A stretch of DNA of 64,000 nt from DTKD01 sp050948905 (GCA_050948905.1 JBMNES010000001.1:2046001-2110000); one strand, 5' to 3'. Counted from the first letter of the stretch, positions 44,217 to 52,943 are shown. Notes: a model not told the origin generated them from the letters alone. Program-made: numbers and translations.

Positions 44217-45293
44217 ATGCTACCGGATTTGACCAAATATCTCGATATTCAAAGCAGATCTGCATCATTCGAAAACCCTACAGGTGAGAAAGGTAAAGCA
44301 GGCGCTGCAGAATCGTACCTCGGCCCGGGTAGAAAGGGCGCGGCCTGGAGGACAATCGCTGCCGGCGAAACCGTCACCCTTCTCGACACCACCGGCCCTG
44401 GGATGATCAGGCACATCTGGATGACTATGGACCTAAGCCCCAAAATGCTGCGAGGCTGTGTTATTCGAGCCTACTGGGACGACGCTGAGCAACCTGCGAT
44501 CGAATGCCCGGTTGGGGACTTCTTCGGCATAGCCCACGGCAGAACTAATCACTTTTTCAACGCTTTGCAGGCTATGCAAGAGGGCGTCGGCCTAAACTGC
44601 TTCTTCCAGATGCCGTTTGCCCGTAGCGCTAAGATGACTTTCACCAACGAGACCGACTCCGTTATGGGGTCCCTATACTACAGCGTGGATTATACCCTCG
44701 GCGACACTATCACTGAAGATACTCTATATTTTCACTGTGCATTCAGGCGCGAAAACCCCACCCAGATGACAAAGGACTTCACCATTTTGCCCAAGCGACA
44801 CGGCAAAGGCAGGTTCCTCGGCTGTGTTATAGGCGCGCGCAACAAATCCCCGCAATGGTGGGGAGAAGGGGAGTTTAAGGTCTATCTCGACGGCGACACC
44901 GACCTGCCAACCATCTGCGGCACCGGCACTGAGGACTATCTCGGATCTGCCTGGGGTACGGGCGAGCATTTCTCGCTATACGCGGGCGCTCCGTATATAG
45001 CTATGGACCCCAATTCCCACTGGCAGACACTGGTCAGCTTCTATCGTTTCCACGTCGCAGACCCGATTTTCTTCGCCGAAAACATTAGAGTCGAAATGCA
45101 GCAGATTGGCGGAGGCGTCTTGCCGGATGGCTCAATAAATATCTACGAACGCTCAGATGACTGGTCGGCCGCCGCGTTTTGGTATCAAACCCCCGGCGAG
45201 CCTCTCCCGCCGATGCCATCCTGTGAAGAGCGGTTGGCTAATATAGTGGACAAAATGCCTTACGAAGAAGGCTACAAAAGAATAAAAATCTAA
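44217..45293 (+). CDS. DUF2961 family protein
   Basis: A 358-residue protein of two jelly-roll domains without signal peptide. The family marks are GPGMIRHIWMTM, YWDDAEQPAIECPVGDFFG, YFHCAFRRE, DLPTICGTGTEDYLGSAWG and YRFHVADPIFF. Related proteins include bacterial alpha-1,x-arabinofuranosidase-like and phage-tail-like hexameric assemblies; GH172 difructose anhydride synthases belong to this fold. The substrate cannot be set. AGGAGG precedes the ATG. Divergent from the selenoprotein candidate. Confidence 0.88.
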   Translation: MLPDLTKYLDIQSRSASFENPTGEKGKAGAAESYLGPGRKGAAWRTIAAGETVTLLDTTGPGMIRHIWMTMDLSPKMLRGCVIRAYWDDAEQPAIECPVGDFFGIAHGRTNHFFNALQAMQEGVGLNCFFQMPFARSAKMTFTNETDSVMGSLYYSVDYTLGDTITEDTLYFHCAFRRENPTQMTKDFTILPKRHGKGRFLGCVIGARNKSPQWWGEGEFKVYLDGDTDLPTICGTGTEDYLGSAWGTGEHFSLYAGAPYIAMDPNSHWQTLVSFYRFHVADPIFFAENIRVEMQQIGGGVLPDGSINIYERSDDWSAAAFWYQTPGEPLPPMPSCEERLANIVDKMPYEEGYKRIKI

Positions 45294-45310
45294 CCGCCAC
45301 GCTGCAGGAA

Positions 45311-45407
45311 GATAGGTGGCGATCTCTGAATTCTGTGTAAATGAGATAGGTGGCGATCTCTGAATCGTGTGTAAATGAGATAGGTGGCGATCTCCGAATC
45401 GCCACCT
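45311..45407 (+). repeat. 34-base tandem repeat of the GGTGGCGAT element
   Basis: Three units start at 45311, 45345 and 45379, each beginning GATAGGTGGCGATCTC and, in the first two, ending TGTGTAAATGA. The last unit closes with ATCGCCACC and so forms the full hairpin seen at 5896 and 15777. A partial further copy (GCGATCTCCGAATCGTCGC) follows near 45422. Confidence 0.8.
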
Positions 45408-45497
45408 CACAACCCAATTTGCAGCGATCTCCGAATCGTCGCTACGTATTTTGTAATCCTGCACCTTACTCTTAGTCACCATGCTCTTCCAATTATC

Positions 45498-45573
45498 GTC
45501 ATCCTGCGCGAAGCCGCAGGATCACGCTACGCCTGTTCTTCACCGTGGATTCCGCGACTACGCGCGGAATGAC
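45498..45573 (-). repeat. Reverse copy of the GTCATTCCGCG/GCAGGATGAC repeat
   Basis: GTCATCCTGCGCGAAGCCGC, AGGATCACGC, then CCGTGGATTCCGCG and CGCGCGGAATGAC. This is the core of the composite repeat in reverse order. With the tandem repeat it fills most of the 45294-45662 gap; no gene is seen there. Confidence 0.7.
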
Positions 45574-45662
45574 AGGGTCTGGCCAGGAATACTCCGATTT
45601 GCCTGAAGTAAGTTATTATTTCGAGTTTTCGCTCTTTTCGGGCTTACGCGTTTGTTTTTTAA

Positions 45663-46145
45663 CTACACTTCTACTTCAGTCAAATCCGCTTCAGTCTCGA
45701 TCATCCTCAGGTCTTTGACTCTCGTACGCCTGCCGGTGTCCCTGAAGCCCACCGATTGCCAAAACCTGATCGCCGGCTCGTTATTTACATAAACATTGGC
45801 CGCCAGAACATCGTGTCGTCCAAGATCACGGCAGTAATCTTTAACAAAGTCTACCACAACCTTGCCAAATCCTCGCCTGCGGTGCAACGGTCGAATGTAG
45901 AATTCATCGATTCTGTAGAAGATTCCGGTGTCCTGCATCAAACAGAAACCCACCGGTTCGTGGTGATAAAGAACTAGAAAAGGAACGCGATCGGGGTCTT
46001 CCCAATACTGATCAAATGAGGGGTATCGCCTACGCGACTTAGGCCGCTTCTCTCCATCATACTGCGAAAGCTCATCGCAATATTCCTGAAACAGCGTCCA
46101 CACTTCGCCGCGTCGTTCCTCCGGGGCTACAATGATCTCAACCAA
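45663..46145 (-). CDS. GNAT-family N-acetyltransferase
   Basis: A 160-residue acetyltransferase. The acetyl-CoA motif RRRGFGKVVVDF follows the strand IDEFYIRPLH, and the C-terminal part ANVYVNNEPAIRFWQSVGF gives motif B. The acceptor is unknown. The TTG start follows AGGAG. Single-gene unit. Confidence 0.88.
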   Translation of the reverse strand: MVEIIVAPEERRGEVWTLFQEYCDELSQYDGEKRPKSRRRYPSFDQYWEDPDRVPFLVLYHHEPVGFCLMQDTGIFYRIDEFYIRPLHRRRGFGKVVVDFVKDYCRDLGRHDVLAANVYVNNEPAIRFWQSVGFRDTGRRTRVKDLRMIETEADLTEVEV

Positions 46146-46242
46146 AGGCTCAGCTCCTCTCGCTTAATACCGGAGAACTGAACCCTTCGACGCACCAGCC
46201 TCAAAGTCCTTCCAATGGATCGCAAGAGGGCAAATAAGCAAA

Positions 46243-46272
46243 AGGGGCCGAAACTCAAAAGAGCCGGCCCCT
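46243..46272 (-). terminator. Rho-independent terminator of sigma/anti-sigma operon
   Basis: On the minus strand AGGGGCCG pairs with CGGCCCCT and is followed by TTTGCTTATTTG, 22 bases past the anti-sigma gene stop. Confidence 0.65.
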
Positions 46273-46294
46273 CTATCGAGTGGGAGGAATATGG

Positions 46295-47608
46295 CTAATT
46301 TCCCGCAACCCCATCAAGCAGTCTATTTGCTAACTCAGAGTTCGGATTAGCTCGACGCAGCGCCTTATATTCCGCTGCGGCTTCTTCATAAAGCCCTGCA
46401 GATTCGTAAGCCGCACCCATCGCCAGGTGCGAACCGGCGAAATCCCGTCGCGTGCGATTGATCAAGCTGTAATCCTCAGCCGATATAACTGCAAACCCGC
46501 CAGCCGCCGATTCGACCCATCCATCAGTCTCGCTGAAGCGGACCCCGACTCGCCAACTATACGCCTTCCCTCTCGGCAGCGAACTCGAAGGCGTGAACGT
46601 AGTTTGCTGGACAACCTGATCAATAATCAAATTTCCAGATTTATCATACACCCGCACGCGATAGCTCTCCGCGAGATCCACCGCAGCCCAGGTGAAAGCA
46701 GGCTTCTGTGTGATTAAAACTTTTTCTACAGGCGCGATCAGCCTCGGAGCAGTCGGCGATACATCATACGTGCCCGCGCTGCGAACGTGAATCGTGGCCA
46801 TAGCAACCTGAATCGGCTTGGCCGGCTTAATTTTGCCCGTGCGCAATTTCTCATCAATGGCAGCGGCTATTCCAGCACCGCCCCGCACCACGGCTCCGTC
46901 TTTTTTGGCAAAAACAATCTTTCCATCGCTGCTAACAACCGAATACCTACCATCACGCAAGACGGTCTTTACAACAGGAGCAGGTTTTGCAGGAGCCTCT
47001 GCGACTACGCTCGGAGAGGGTGGTGCGGATTCGACCACTGCAGGAGCCTCCTGCGCTTGAGTTTTCGCCACATCGTCAGCCGGAGCTTTCGGCAGGTTGC
47101 TCACTATCGGCGGGTTATTTGCCACCTGCGGGCGATTATTATGATTCTGATCACCCGCGTTGCCGAACACGATCGCCACAGCGATAACTCCGCCCAGCGA
47201 CACCGCCGCAAGCGCCTGCCGCCAGTACACAAACGCCCCCCGCCTTCGCCGGGACATTCTCTTCTGCGGCCTCACAACAATTTTCTCTCGCAGAGCCGCA
47301 TGCGACCGCAGTTCTCTTATCCGATCCACATCCCTGCTACAAATCTCGCACAGCCCAATATGCGACCGAACGGATTTCATTCTTTCCGTTTCCAGAGATT
47401 GGTCAACATACGCCGACAGCTCTTCATATTCCGGACAATCCGTAGTCCCCATCACTTCAGAGGCGAAATTGATCACAGGCGACATACGGCCTGCCGCCGC
47501 CCTGCACGCCTTGCACTCGTCGAGGTGTTCGTCGATCTCAATCAGCCTCTGTGCGGCAAGCTTCCCTTCGAGAAATTGTTTCAGCTCTTTTCTGTCAATG
47601 CAGTCCAT
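46295..47608 (-). CDS. Anti-sigma factor-like membrane protein with two zinc fingers and Fn3/TPR-like C-terminus
   Basis: About 437 residues. Two HxxxCxxC anti-sigma zinc fingers lie at H28/C32/C35 and H83/C87/C90 in the cytoplasmic part. A basic stretch and a membrane helix (131-150) follow, then an Ala/Pro-rich linker, a segment that ends as a beta-sandwich (PAFTWAAVDLAESYRVRVYD, SWRVGVRF) and a short helical pair (AMGAAYESAGLYEEAAAEYKAL). The extracytoplasmic part probably senses envelope state. The ATG at 47608 is preferred to a GTG at 47617. It is encoded just after a sigma-like gene, its likely target. Confidence 0.75.
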   Translation of the reverse strand: MDCIDRKELKQFLEGKLAAQRLIEIDEHLDECKACRAAAGRMSPVINFASEVMGTTDCPEYEELSAYVDQSLETERMKSVRSHIGLCEICSRDVDRIRELRSHAALREKIVVRPQKRMSRRRRGAFVYWRQALAAVSLGGVIAVAIVFGNAGDQNHNNRPQVANNPPIVSNLPKAPADDVAKTQAQEAPAVVESAPPSPSVVAEAPAKPAPVVKTVLRDGRYSVVSSDGKIVFAKKDGAVVRGGAGIAAAIDEKLRTGKIKPAKPIQVAMATIHVRSAGTYDVSPTAPRLIAPVEKVLITQKPAFTWAAVDLAESYRVRVYDKSGNLIIDQVVQQTTFTPSSSLPRGKAYSWRVGVRFSETDGWVESAAGGFAVISAEDYSLINRTRRDFAGSHLAMGAAYESAGLYEEAAAEYKALRRANPNSELANRLLDGVAGN

Positions 47609-47686
47609 TTTATACACTTCTTTCGCCGATTACAGACGTAACCCAAACTCGCGTATTGCCACATACGCTCCATTTGGCGCAATCCT

Positions 47687-48733
47687 CTAATCTTCGTCCT
47701 CAATCAGCGATGACTTCCTGGTCCTTCGCCTGATTCTCCCCCATGCTTTAAATCTCACGCTCGGAACCGACCGCGTCGGAATATCCAGCTCTTTTGCTAT
47801 TTCAGTATCGGGACGCGGCAACCTATTGATTAGAGACGCAAACTCATTGCGGTCTATTTCCAACGATTCGGCGATTTGTTTCATCCCCACGCTGGCGACC
47901 ATCGCCATCACCTGGTCGCCCCCCATTCCATACAACAACGCCTTACGCTGCTTCAGCGACAGTTCCATAAACTCCGCCCAGAACCACTCCATCACATGAT
48001 TGAACCACTCTCCATCTATCACCTGACTTTCCACATCCGTATCCGTGGAAACCAGCCAATTAACAGGCGCATCGGAGTCTTCATCTGATTGCGGCTGAGC
48101 GTCTATCGAAAGCGGTTCCGGGGAATAAATCTGCATCAATTCAACCAGGCAGCTTGTGAGTTCGTCTACATTAATTGGGGCTTCGCAGAAATCGAGCACG
48201 GCTGCGGCCAATTCGTGCTTAGGCAATTCCTGTGGGTTGCGATTTTTCAGGTATTTTTTGCGAAAACCGGCGGCGTTATCCAACAATTCCCGCAGCTTTA
48301 CCGAACCTGCCTCCTCCCGACCTTCCCATTCGGTAAATCCGCACATCCTGGCCGAACTGCCCGGGGTCTGCCACAACGTAAAGCCTTCTACATTACTCTT
48401 GCCAGAAAATAACTCCAACATTTCCAGCTTGAGGTTATACCACATCGGCCTCTTTCGCCTTATGGCGTCGCAATATCTGTTGTGTACAGCTCTCCGTATA
48501 AATGCCTCAATATTATCGATCGAGCCGTCGACTTCTCCGGATTTAAGTGCACTTATGCGAGTCCATATCGCAAGCACGCAATCCTCTTCAAAGTCCTCGA
48601 GATCTGCGACCTCCCGCCGAGTCGCCGACTTGTGTACAAGGTCGGAAACAACCTCAGATAGCGGCTCCCAATACTGGTCACCTTCTCTGCCTGGGGTATT
48701 TATATAAGCTTCAAGCAGTTGTTGAGCATCCAT
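47687..48733 (-). CDS. Large sigma-70-like factor
   Basis: A 348-residue protein. Near residue 90 is a region-2-like helix (IEAFIRRAVHNRYCDAIRRKRP), and the C-terminus carries a region-4-like helix-turn-helix (DTEIAKELDIPTRSVPSVRFKAWGRIRR). The two are separated by an unusually long insert of about 180 residues. It is followed after 78 bases by a zinc-finger anti-sigma-like gene, supporting a role as an alternative sigma factor. The length and insert are atypical for ECF sigmas. Confidence 0.65.
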   Translation of the reverse strand: MDAQQLLEAYINTPGREGDQYWEPLSEVVSDLVHKSATRREVADLEDFEEDCVLAIWTRISALKSGEVDGSIDNIEAFIRRAVHNRYCDAIRRKRPMWYNLKLEMLELFSGKSNVEGFTLWQTPGSSARMCGFTEWEGREEAGSVKLRELLDNAAGFRKKYLKNRNPQELPKHELAAAVLDFCEAPINVDELTSCLVELMQIYSPEPLSIDAQPQSDEDSDAPVNWLVSTDTDVESQVIDGEWFNHVMEWFWAEFMELSLKQRKALLYGMGGDQVMAMVASVGMKQIAESLEIDRNEFASLINRLPRPDTEIAKELDIPTRSVPSVRFKAWGRIRRRTRKSSLIEDED

Positions 48734-48858
48734 TTGTGTTTCATGCTACCATCAGACACCCAATCTAGCAACATGCGGAAGAATCACTGCTGTTATGACA
48801 GGGGAAAATATATAACTTTCTCATAGACGTTGCTTATATGAAGCGGCTAATAAATTTT

Positions 48859-48892
48859 AGCAGCGACCGGTTTTTACTCTCCAGTCGCTGCT
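48859..48892 (-). terminator. Hairpin terminator downstream of DUF4352-like gene
   Basis: AGCAGCGAC pairs with GTCGCTGCT around a loop of 16 bases, and AAAATTTATT follows on the minus strand. It is about 50 bases past the stop. The rest of 48734-48939 shows no gene. Confidence 0.5.
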
Positions 48893-48939
48893 GTATAAAG
48901 ACCAACGGTATTGCAGATCAAGCCAACAATCCGTGATGG

Positions 48940-50001
48940 CTACTTTGCTTTGCCGACATCAAACAAGAACGGCCGGCCTTCATCAAGCTGCATAGACAGA
49001 GTTTGCACGTCAGTATCGTCTGACGGCGTGAATACGCAGCGCACCGATATCTCCTGGCCGGGTTTGAGATTCGCGGAAAAAGACTTATCCTTGCTTTTCT
49101 GGAACATATCAGAACAACTGGCAGCTTTGACCCCGTCCGTGTCTATTAGTACAGGATGGAATGTGTCCCATCTGACGAATTGGTCCGTTGTACTCACGTT
49201 CTTCACGTCCATATTGACGATTATGAACTTTTCGCCATCCTCGAGTTGCAAATCTCCCATCTCGGATTTATCGCTGGACTCCAGGGAGTTCACCTTTACA
49301 TCGAGCATCCCCAGTGGGTAGTAAGCACCCGGCTTTGCAGGAACTTCAGCATAGGCAGTCGCACCAGTCTTATCCGCCGGGTCGGCAAAGCATTGTGGCA
49401 GGCCCTTTACCTTGTCTTTGAGGTTGTATCGCAGTACAAGCTCATCCCTCGATTTGATAATTAGTTTGGGCATCTCCTTTGCTGCCGGTACCGCCATGAC
49501 GCCGAAAACATCCACTTTCTGAGCCGGTTTGAGGTTCATAGAGCACGACGATTTGTCCTTTTCCATTCCAAGATCAATGAGTCCGTCGTGGTTTTGATCA
49601 TTAGGATCAACTACAGTAAATGTGAATGTGTCCCACCGGATGAGACATTCCCGTGGCTGCGGGTTATGGTACGTCATGTGCAGAATCAGAAACTTCTCGT
49701 CGGCTTTCGGAATGTACGTAGTCTCTCCGATTGTCACTGGCCCAAGAGAGTATTCCGCGCTTTTGAGTGTAATGTTTACCGGAGATTCCTTGCCCAAAGT
49801 ATACGTGGACCCAAAATTAGCATACTCCCCTTTGAGTTGTGTAGTGCCCGCTGTGGCGTGATTTGACGTTGGTTTCGGAGCGGGCTTTTTCACAGCTGGT
49901 TTCTTCGCCGGAGCGTTCTTCGTAGCGGCACAGACACCAGTGGCCCCTAGGAGGATGGCCGCGGTCATCAGCATCATCCATAACTTGGTGAATCTGCTCA
50001 C
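48940..50001 (-). CDS. Secreted protein with two DUF4352-like domains
   Basis: A 353-residue protein with a signal peptide (LWMMLMTAAILLGATGVCA) and a Lys/Pro/Ala linker. Two copies of an Ig-like domain follow (EKFLILHMTYHNPQPRECLIRWDTFTF and EKFIIVNMDVKNVSTTDQFVRWDTF), the repeated F-x-I-x-x-M-x-x-x-N and RWDTF motifs marking a duplication. This resembles DUF4352 proteins, secreted domains of unknown function. The GTG start has AGAGG upstream. Single-gene unit. Confidence 0.7.
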   Translation of the reverse strand: MSRFTKLWMMLMTAAILLGATGVCAATKNAPAKKPAVKKPAPKPTSNHATAGTTQLKGEYANFGSTYTLGKESPVNITLKSAEYSLGPVTIGETTYIPKADEKFLILHMTYHNPQPRECLIRWDTFTFTVVDPNDQNHDGLIDLGMEKDKSSCSMNLKPAQKVDVFGVMAVPAAKEMPKLIIKSRDELVLRYNLKDKVKGLPQCFADPADKTGATAYAEVPAKPGAYYPLGMLDVKVNSLESSDKSEMGDLQLEDGEKFIIVNMDVKNVSTTDQFVRWDTFHPVLIDTDGVKAASCSDMFQKSKDKSFSANLKPGQEISVRCVFTPSDDTDVQTLSMQLDEGRPFLFDVGKAK

Positions 50002-50160
50002 TTTTTTATACCTCTTTGCGAAATATGGTAGGTAGCTAGCCCATTATTACATTCCAGTGCCAGCCTGTCAAGAGAATTGCACCGGCGTATCGCTATAATA
50101 TACGCTGGGTCGCATCCTTATAATCATCGTCCCCCTTGGCTTCGGCAAAAAAATAAACCA

Positions 50161-50209
50161 TTGACAGCATCCCCAAAGTACGGTAAATTATATGTGTAAA
50201 CTGCACATA
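50161..50209 (+). promoter_or_regulatory. Promoter with overlapping operator-like palindrome
   Basis: TTGACA at 50161 and TAAATT at 50184 are spaced by 17 bases. Directly downstream, TATGTG at 50191 is mirrored by CACATA ending at 50209 with a 7-base spacer, placing a dimer-binding site at the transcription start of the DUF5320 gene. Confidence 0.5.
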
Positions 50210-50262
50210 GCTGTTAGTTGTCTTTACAGCCGTCATTAATCGGCGGCGGAAAGGGGATCGAA

Positions 50263-50601
50263 ATGCCTAGAGGTGATGGAACAGGGCCAGCCGGAATGGG
50301 GCCTATGACTGGTAGAGCAATGGGTTACTGCGCTGGGTATCGCACGCCCGGTTTTGCAAACCCCGTTGGCCGAGGACTCGGTATGGGAATGGCCTGGGGT
50401 CGCGGCGGCGGAGGCGGCCGAGGCTTCGCAATGCGCAGAGGAGGCGGGTTCGGATTTGGATTCGCAGCTCCTGCGATGGGCGTAGCTCCGGCAGTGGCGC
50501 CAGATGAGGAAACTGTCCTCAAATCCCAACTTTCTATGCTTGAAGAACAGTTGGCCGCCGTCAAAACCCGGCTGGACGAAATTGAAGAATCAAAAAAGTA
50601 A
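50263..50601 (+). CDS. DUF5320 family protein
   Basis: A 112-residue protein with the signature MPRGDGTGPAGMGPMTGRAMGYC and a glycine-rich middle, then a C-terminal coiled coil (SQLSMLEEQLAAVKTRLDEIEE). DUF5320 proteins are often found near dinitrogenase iron-molybdenum cofactor-type proteins in anaerobes; none is visible here. GGAAAGGGG precedes the ATG; an in-frame TTG at 50218 lies within the leader. Confidence 0.88.
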   Translation: MPRGDGTGPAGMGPMTGRAMGYCAGYRTPGFANPVGRGLGMGMAWGRGGGGGRGFAMRRGGGFGFGFAAPAMGVAPAVAPDEETVLKSQLSMLEEQLAAVKTRLDEIEESKK

Positions 50602-50618
50602 TCAGCGCCCACATACTT

Positions 50619-50651
50619 GTGCCGCTCTCACCAACGCGGTGGGGGCGGCAC
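50619..50651. terminator. Bidirectional hairpin between DUF5320 and suhB
   Basis: GTGCCGC pairs with GCGGCAC, and an inner CACC/GGTG extends the stem around a small loop. It lies between two convergent genes. Confidence 0.55.
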
Positions 50652-50662
50652 AGGTGTCTGAA

Positions 50663-51439
50663 TCAACTAATCTGTCGCATTATAACGGAATGTAACTTTG
50701 GCCCGGCAGTGATGATTTCAATATTGGGATTGCGCAGATCCACAGGCTTGCCATCGAAGTCCGTCACACAGCCGCCCGCTTCCTCAATTATCACCGTACC
50801 AGCCGCCATATCCCACGGATTTAGCCCAGCCTGCAAGTACGCGCCTATCCTTCCACACGCGACATAACACGACACCAGCGCCGCCGAACCCAATCTTCTA
50901 AAATAGGAAGTTTGCCCGGCCAGTCGATCTATATAGCGCACAAACCGCTCTCGCGATGCCTTTCTCTTCACCCATGCGATAGAGACCAGCACATCCTCAA
51001 GTTCACCATCATCGGCTACACTAATCGGCTCTCCATTGAGAAAAGCACCCACGCCGCGACGTGCAAAAAACATCTCGTCGTGAATCGGGTCATAAACCGC
51101 TCCCAGCTCGGCTACGCCGTCTCGCACCAGGCCGATGGATACGCAGAAAAACGGAATCCCCGCCATATAATTCCGCGTGCCATCCAGCGGATCAATCACC
51201 CACACAGGCCCATCAGATTTTTGACCGATAGCGCCGGCTTCCTCCGACAGTATCGCATCCGCAGGATATTCATCCTTAATGCGCTGAATTATCAACTTCT
51301 CACAGGCCAAATCGACCTCTGTTACGATGTCTCCGCGGCCACTTTTCGTGTGCCACGATTTGACCTTATGATAAGTATCCCTCTGAATCTGCCCCGCCTC
51401 ACGTGCGACGTCCTGTATAAAGTTGTCTAATAACATCAT
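50663..51439 (-). CDS. suhB: Inositol monophosphatase family protein
   Basis: A 258-residue phosphatase with the lithium-sensitive metal motif: SEEAGA, WVIDPLDGTRNY and WDMAAGTVIIEEAGG. It hydrolyses inositol-1-phosphate or related sugar phosphates in the cytoplasm. Its ATG overlaps the stop of the Ub-like/JAMM gene (ATGA). A functional link between the two is unknown. Confidence 0.9.
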   Translation of the reverse strand: MMLLDNFIQDVAREAGQIQRDTYHKVKSWHTKSGRGDIVTEVDLACEKLIIQRIKDEYPADAILSEEAGAIGQKSDGPVWVIDPLDGTRNYMAGIPFFCVSIGLVRDGVAELGAVYDPIHDEMFFARRGVGAFLNGEPISVADDGELEDVLVSIAWVKRKASRERFVRYIDRLAGQTSYFRRLGSAALVSCYVACGRIGAYLQAGLNPWDMAAGTVIIEEAGGCVTDFDGKPVDLRNPNIEIITAGPKLHSVIMRQIS

Positions 51440-52737
51440 TGATTCCTATACTTTTTAAGCGTCTCTTTTGGGGGCAGTTTTATCTGTTGGCCGACTTGCA
51501 GCCCGACCGCGCTGCTGAGTCCGTTATATCGCAACAATGCAGGCCCAAGGTCACCGTCTCGATATACCCTGTTGCATATACTCCACGGATTATCTCGCTT
51601 TTGAATAGTATAAACAGTATCCTTTGCCGCCGCCGCAGGCTTAGGTGCGGGTTTTACTTCCGGTTTGTTCGTTTTATCTGAGACAACTTGAGTGGCAACC
51701 GGAGTGGGCGAGACCGGCGGCGGTGCGGGTCGCTTGCCAAAAAGCAGTCCTGTGAATATGAAATACACCAGCAATATCCCGACCCCTGCAGCCGCCCATT
51801 TGTACGGGTTGATCTTAACCTGAGCCGTCAAGGCTTTGCTGGCTTTCTGTCTCAATCCAAACGGCTTCAATTCTTCAGCCGATCCTACCACACCAAAACT
51901 GGGGCAAATGTTGATTCTGCCGTCGTGCCAGTAGAAAAATCCATCTCTTCCCGTGGCCGGGTCAAGCACGTATGCGACCATATTAGGGTGGGGGAAGAAG
52001 TGACGATGAATAAATACATCCGCGTCCGACATAAAAAAGCCCCAACTCGAATGCGAATGGAACCACCCCAATATCCGCAACTCCGGAAACTCGGCGTCGC
52101 GCACCCGCAGCATTTCCGCCCAGGCCGCAAGGGATATGCGAACACTTCCGCTATCACCTTCTGCCTCGTCGGCATTAACCGCCGCAGTGATATGCACAAT
52201 TCTAGCGTTGCCTGTCGTCTCGACCACCCCAAGCAACAACCCCGCACATTCCCTGCCACGATTATCCAGAGCGAATTGTGCGATTTGTTTATGGACATGC
52301 GCGTCTATATGCACATCGAGTTTGGCCTGCAGTTGGCTATCGTGGACAAGCGCCATCGGCTCCCCGATAATGATATCCCACTCCTGGCATTCGCTATCTT
52401 CGAGATCGGCAGGCTGCTCGGCAGACTGTAAATTTTCAAGATCGGCGGGGCGTTGAGGTTTCTTCGGGACATCCGCTGCCGCCGCTATTTCCGGTACCAG
52501 CCGTAAGGTGAGAGGAGCCGGCAGCGACAGTTCGGCCAATGTGGAGTTGGAATCAAGCAGGCCGATGTCCTTGGAAATAAGGCCATAGACGATATCGCGG
52601 TTGTTGTTATCCCGCTGAGGCAGGCGCATAAGCTCCGCCAATCGATCGGCGAGGCTTGAAATCTTTACAAAATCCGGCAGCAGGCAATCGTAGACACGGA
52701 TATCTGCTGGGTCGCTAATAGTGGCTGCAATTTCCAT
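51436..52737 (-). CDS. Ub-like + JAMM isopeptidase + transmembrane + LysM protein
   Basis: A 433-residue protein. Residues 1-84 have the EsaB/YukD-type ubiquitin-like pattern (VKISSLADRLAELMRLP, LDSNSTLAEL, TLRLVPE). Residues 143-290 form a JAB/MPN+ metalloprotease with the full JAMM motif: E163 (RECAGLLLG), H227-x-H229, S237 and D240 in WFHSHSSWGFFMSDAD. A membrane helix spans 313-333, a Pro/Ala linker follows, and a LysM domain (about 375-421, YTIQKRDNPWSICNRVYR) ends the chain. With no signal peptide, the enzyme part should face the cytoplasm and the LysM the periplasm. GGGGGCGGG upstream supports the ATG at 52737 over an earlier TTG. Substrate unknown. Confidence 0.8.
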   Translation of the reverse strand: MEIAATISDPADIRVYDCLLPDFVKISSLADRLAELMRLPQRDNNNRDIVYGLISKDIGLLDSNSTLAELSLPAPLTLRLVPEIAAAADVPKKPQRPADLENLQSAEQPADLEDSECQEWDIIIGEPMALVHDSQLQAKLDVHIDAHVHKQIAQFALDNRGRECAGLLLGVVETTGNARIVHITAAVNADEAEGDSGSVRISLAAWAEMLRVRDAEFPELRILGWFHSHSSWGFFMSDADVFIHRHFFPHPNMVAYVLDPATGRDGFFYWHDGRINICPSFGVVGSAEELKPFGLRQKASKALTAQVKINPYKWAAAGVGILLVYFIFTGLLFGKRPAPPPVSPTPVATQVVSDKTNKPEVKPAPKPAAAAKDTVYTIQKRDNPWSICNRVYRDGDLGPALLRYNGLSSAVGLQVGQQIKLPPKETLKKYRNQ

Positions 52738-52913
52738 CACCCGCCCCCTGAAAGACACGTCCGGTCTTCCCATCCCGGCCGTCAATATGACGGCGACAAC
52801 CGGTAAAGATATGTATAGAGCATTTCCAGGTTCATGTCAAGTAGAGGTAAAGTGTTTTGTCCGTAGGCTTATGATTGGTGGCGAACTCGAATCGCAAGCG
52901 CATAGTTCCAAAA

Positions 52914-52943
52914 GGCCGGGACAGAGGCCCGGCCACTACGTCG
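52914..52943. repeat. GGCCGGG hairpin repeat
   Basis: GGCCGGG pairs with CCCGGCC around ACAGAGG and is followed by ACTACG. Nearly the same sequence occurs reversed at 29629 and 31923 and in shorter form at 2109. It lies just downstream of the helicase gene and may also act as its terminator. Confidence 0.6.
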
